From Boswellia sacra (Eukaryota; Streptophyta; Magnoliopsida; Sapindales; Burseraceae), in the NCBI GenBank assembly GCA_013180625.2, contig SNVD02006269.1, forward strand, positions 124,001 to 188,000: DNA of 64,000 nucleotides, given 5' to 3'. Of the stretch, positions 61,689 to 64,000 are shown piece after piece. The notes below the pieces were generated by a model. The model had not been told where the DNA came from, searched no databases, and saw nothing but the letters and a program-made list of their open reading frames with translations. Each line of letters starts with the position of its first letter. Position 1 is the first letter of the stretch. Position numbers and translations under genes: made by a program.

Positions 61689-62280
61689 TATGTTAATTTT
61701 ATCATTATAATTCTTTTAGTTATTATTTCAATATTTATGGTGTAACTTTAAAATTGATATTTAACTCTTAAAATTAGTGTCGATGTCCCATAAAAATTAT
61801 AAAATAGACTAATAATAATGTAAAAGTTTGCTTTTTAACTTTTTCAAAATTTGTGTGAACATAGATTTTTAAAAAAATTTGTTTAAATTTTTACGGATTT
61901 ATTTTTACATTGAAACTTTATTCATTTAGTTGATGTAGTGATATTAATGTTGAATTGAAATTAAGTCTAATCATGAATTTTATCAAACATTGAATGCAAA
62001 TTATATTTTTGTTCCTAATGATTTGATGGATTTTTATTACTTTATATAATTATATTACGATGTAAATGTGAGATGAAATTCAAATTTTGTGTTAGTTTAA
62101 CATATAGATAGGGAAAATAACTATGATTGACGAATTTTTTTGAAAGAAAAAAATAGTGAAAGCTTGGAATTGGACAAATCATTACCAATATCAACTAGTG
62201 TTGATACTCTTAACTTCCGGAAATCGACCTAAAAGAACTTTAAGAATTGAAATCAATGAAGTTGATAATATATGACCATA
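61689..62280. other. AT-rich non-coding DNA
   Basis: No frames or transposon ends seen. Confidence 0.5.
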
Positions 62281-62284
62281 AAAC

Positions 62285-63050
62285 ATGATCCAGGATTACG
62301 TTTCGAGAATTTTGGATTATCCTGTTAACCAATGTGATGAAATTCGACGAGCTTATATTAAAGATAGTCCATACCACCCATGCTTTCACTAGCTCCAAAA
62401 TCTGTTCAAGAAAATCATCTTCGTAGCTTTCAATTTTCTTCGTTTGAAAGACATAAAAATGGCTAGAATATTCCCCAACAAAAGATGTTGCTTGTTGTTT
62501 ACCATATCATCTTTTTAGAAAGTCTTATCGACATTTTGGAGAAACTGTTCTAACATTGGACGGATTTAGTAATTGAAAGAAGGTCCGTGGAAAAAAACGT
62601 GCTTTTTTGAATCATATCGAAAAGGATCCAAATTCTCCTGACAAAGTTGCCGACTGGTCATGCACTAATTTAATTAATCAATCTCAACATGTACCACAAG
62701 TTTGTGAAAGCTCATCTCTCAACAAATTGCAGATAATAGATTACAAATCGAAACCTCGTGAAAATAGTCAGAGTTCTTGCCTTTCAAGATGTTGCATTTT
62801 TTAGGCCATGACGAAAGCCAATCATCCTCGATCATGAAAATTTTCTTGAATTAGTGGACCATGTAGCTTCATATAATGAGAGAGTTTCAAAAGTTGTCTT
62901 AGATAAAGCAAAAAAAAAAAAAAAAAAAAAAAAAAACAAAATTGCATGAGGTTTTAATTAGTTTCCCAAATAAAGTGAGAAAGGAAATTCATGAAGAAAT
63001 TGGAGAGATTCAAAGCTTTGTATAACCGTTGATGCAACAAGTGATGAGTT
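62285..63050 (+). pseudogene. hAT-family transposase fragment (TTF-type/DUF4371-like), degenerate
   Basis: Broken frames keep the order seen in plant TTF-type (ZMYM1-like) hAT transposases: YPVNQCDEIRRAYI (62318), FQFSSFERHKNG (62430), then after a gap FLNHIEKDPNSPDKVADW and LINQSQHVPQ (62607-62695), SSCLSRCCIF, and KVRKEIHEEIGEIQSF (62977-63025). Only the N-terminal third of a typical 700-800 residue protein is present. Stops, frameshifts and a 27-base A run (62910-62936) interrupt it. A CACTA-like end cuts it off at 63051. Identification is from motif memory. Confidence 0.65.
62910..62936 (+). repeat. 27-base poly(A) run
   Basis: An uninterrupted A tract inside the hAT transposase fragment. 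It is in-frame with nothing and could be a slippage expansion or a relic of a retroposed insertion. Confidence 0.95.
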
Positions 63051-63190
63051 CACTACCAGAAAAAGCACTTGTTACTGGGATTACATACGACGATTTTTTA
63101 AAAAACACGGTAAAAAGAAAATTCTGAGGCGGTCATATAGAACCGTTGTAAACGGCATTTAAAACTGTTCTTTTCCTTGCCCTAATTTGT
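63051..63190. mobile_element. CACTA-like transposon left end
   Basis: CACTACCAGAAAAA at 63051 is a typical CACTA terminus. It is followed by subterminal-like words (GAACCGTTGTAAACGGC, and TACGACGATTTTTT). It interrupts the hAT fragment. No matching right terminus (TTTTCTGGTAGTG) is found up to 64000, so the element is either longer than the window or truncated. Confidence 0.55.
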
Positions 63191-64000
63191 TTCAGCCACT
63201 TGCAAAATAATTTCCTTCTTTCAAACACCGAAATCGCTTGTCTCTTTTGAAATCCAAATTTGCCAAGCCACAACCGCAAATCCTACTTCACGTCATTGAA
63301 GCATGTGTCTTCTGTTGGAATAAAAAAAAGGTTTTAAATTTTATGAGTTATAAAACCTAATTGTGCATGAGTTAAAAAGTTTGATTTCATTTGTAGGTTA
63401 CATAATTTATAAGCAAATTATGTTACAGGAGTTACACTATTAATCATATAGGTTACAATGTCTAAGTACACTAGTATATAAGGAGGTCTTTAGGTTCAAT
63501 TTTTAGAGACTAATCATCAAAGCTATCACTCCCCCATTTTCAATTCCAAAATTTTATAATTTTGCAACTACGACTTGTAAAACTAGTTCATATTCTTCCC
63601 GTGATCATGCTCATCGAGGAGAGTGGCTGAAAGCTATTGGGTTATATCTTGGAGCCTTTGAGGACCATCTTTTACCCGCACGAAAGGAAGGACTCTTTGG
63701 CTTTAGGACAACGTTTTACACGTGCCTTTCATAGCATAGGCCAAATTTTTCTAACATGCTTTTGTAGTTTTTATGTTTTTTATTTATTTTGTTATTTGTT
63801 TATTTAATATATTTAAAATAATATTGATTAAGCATGTGTTATTTTGATGAATTAATAATATTTTTCAATAACAATCTAAAGCCAAAGATTAATCACTCGT
63901 TTGTTTTGATATTCATATATATTTTATAAATTTTAATTTGTTTATTCTAATTATATAATTGTGTGTGTATTTTTTAAAATATAGTATTTAATTAATAAAT
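63191..64000. other. Unassigned sequence, possibly transposon-derived
   Basis: No long frame. TGTTGGAATAAAA at 63314 followed by a TATA-like TAGTATATAAGGAGG at 63473 and a leader-like stretch recalls an LTR, but no paired copy, primer site or end is visible. Confidence 0.25.

Noticed and set aside
63314..64000. Possible LTR starting TGTTGGAAT
   Set aside because: No second copy, primer-binding site or target duplication visible; too weak to call.

Overview
The window looks like a gene-poor, AT-rich piece of a dicot nuclear genome. It contains an interrupted TIR-NBS-LRR (TNL) disease-resistance gene, a class known from dicots and absent from grasses, GT/AG exon-intron structure, and several families of plant transposon. 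I see no bacterial, organellar or RNA-gene signature and cannot name the species. Almost everything recognisable is a transposon or a broken gene.

Layout: 1-5.3 kb holds exon-like pieces of an unrecognised plus-strand gene, with a CACTA-type transposon remnant (4.2-4.96 kb) between two of them. From 6.0 to about 30.1 kb a single minus-strand TNL gene has been blown apart: TIR plus NB-ARC at 19.8-18.6 kb, LRR at 17.8-16.3 kb and the post-LRR C-JID exon at 6.3-6.0 kb. A 9.9-kb Ty1/copia retrotransposon (6403-16282) sits exactly at the LRR exon splice donor. A second, 10.1-kb element of the same family (19886-29974) sits just upstream of the TIR coding start. A small MITE-like insert interrupts the LRR exon.

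The two copia elements, and a third copy truncated at its 3' end (51922-about 59607), share one architecture: LTRs of roughly 0.86-0.9 kb, an initiator-Met tRNA primer site, gag with two zinc knuckles, protease-integrase-RT-RNaseH, and then a long extra 3' ORF. The two complete copies carry several repeats of the polypurine motif. This is the organisation of Sirevirus-type (SIRE-like) elements carrying an 'envelope-like'/plant-transposon-protein ORF. All three copies are dead, with many nonsense codons and frameshifts.

From 31.6 to 43.3 kb there is a Mutator-like (MULE) cluster: a four-unit, 930-bp tandem array, a DUF1985 plus Ulp1/C48-protease gene on the plus strand (active-site Cys changed to Tyr), an array of about two dozen near-palindromic 17-mers, and a convergent mudrA transposase pseudogene (one catalytic Asp lost). 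From 44.1 to 46.4 kb lie a duplicated MULE-like end and a non-autonomous hAT element with an 8-bp target duplication. The 46.4-49.8 kb stretch has only weak exon-like pieces, and 49.8-51.9 kb is plain AT-rich DNA. The last 4 kb hold a Pack-MULE-like element (60165-61679, 9-bp target duplication, GC-rich captured sequence), a degenerate hAT (TTF/DUF4371-type) transposase, and a CACTA-like end at 63051.

The parts do not form a working pathway. The window records successive insertions. The most informative points are the insertion that duplicates and preserves a splice donor, the TNL lacking its P-loop, the repeated in-frame 75-nt exon, the palindromic array between two MULE genes, and the Pack-MULE candidate.
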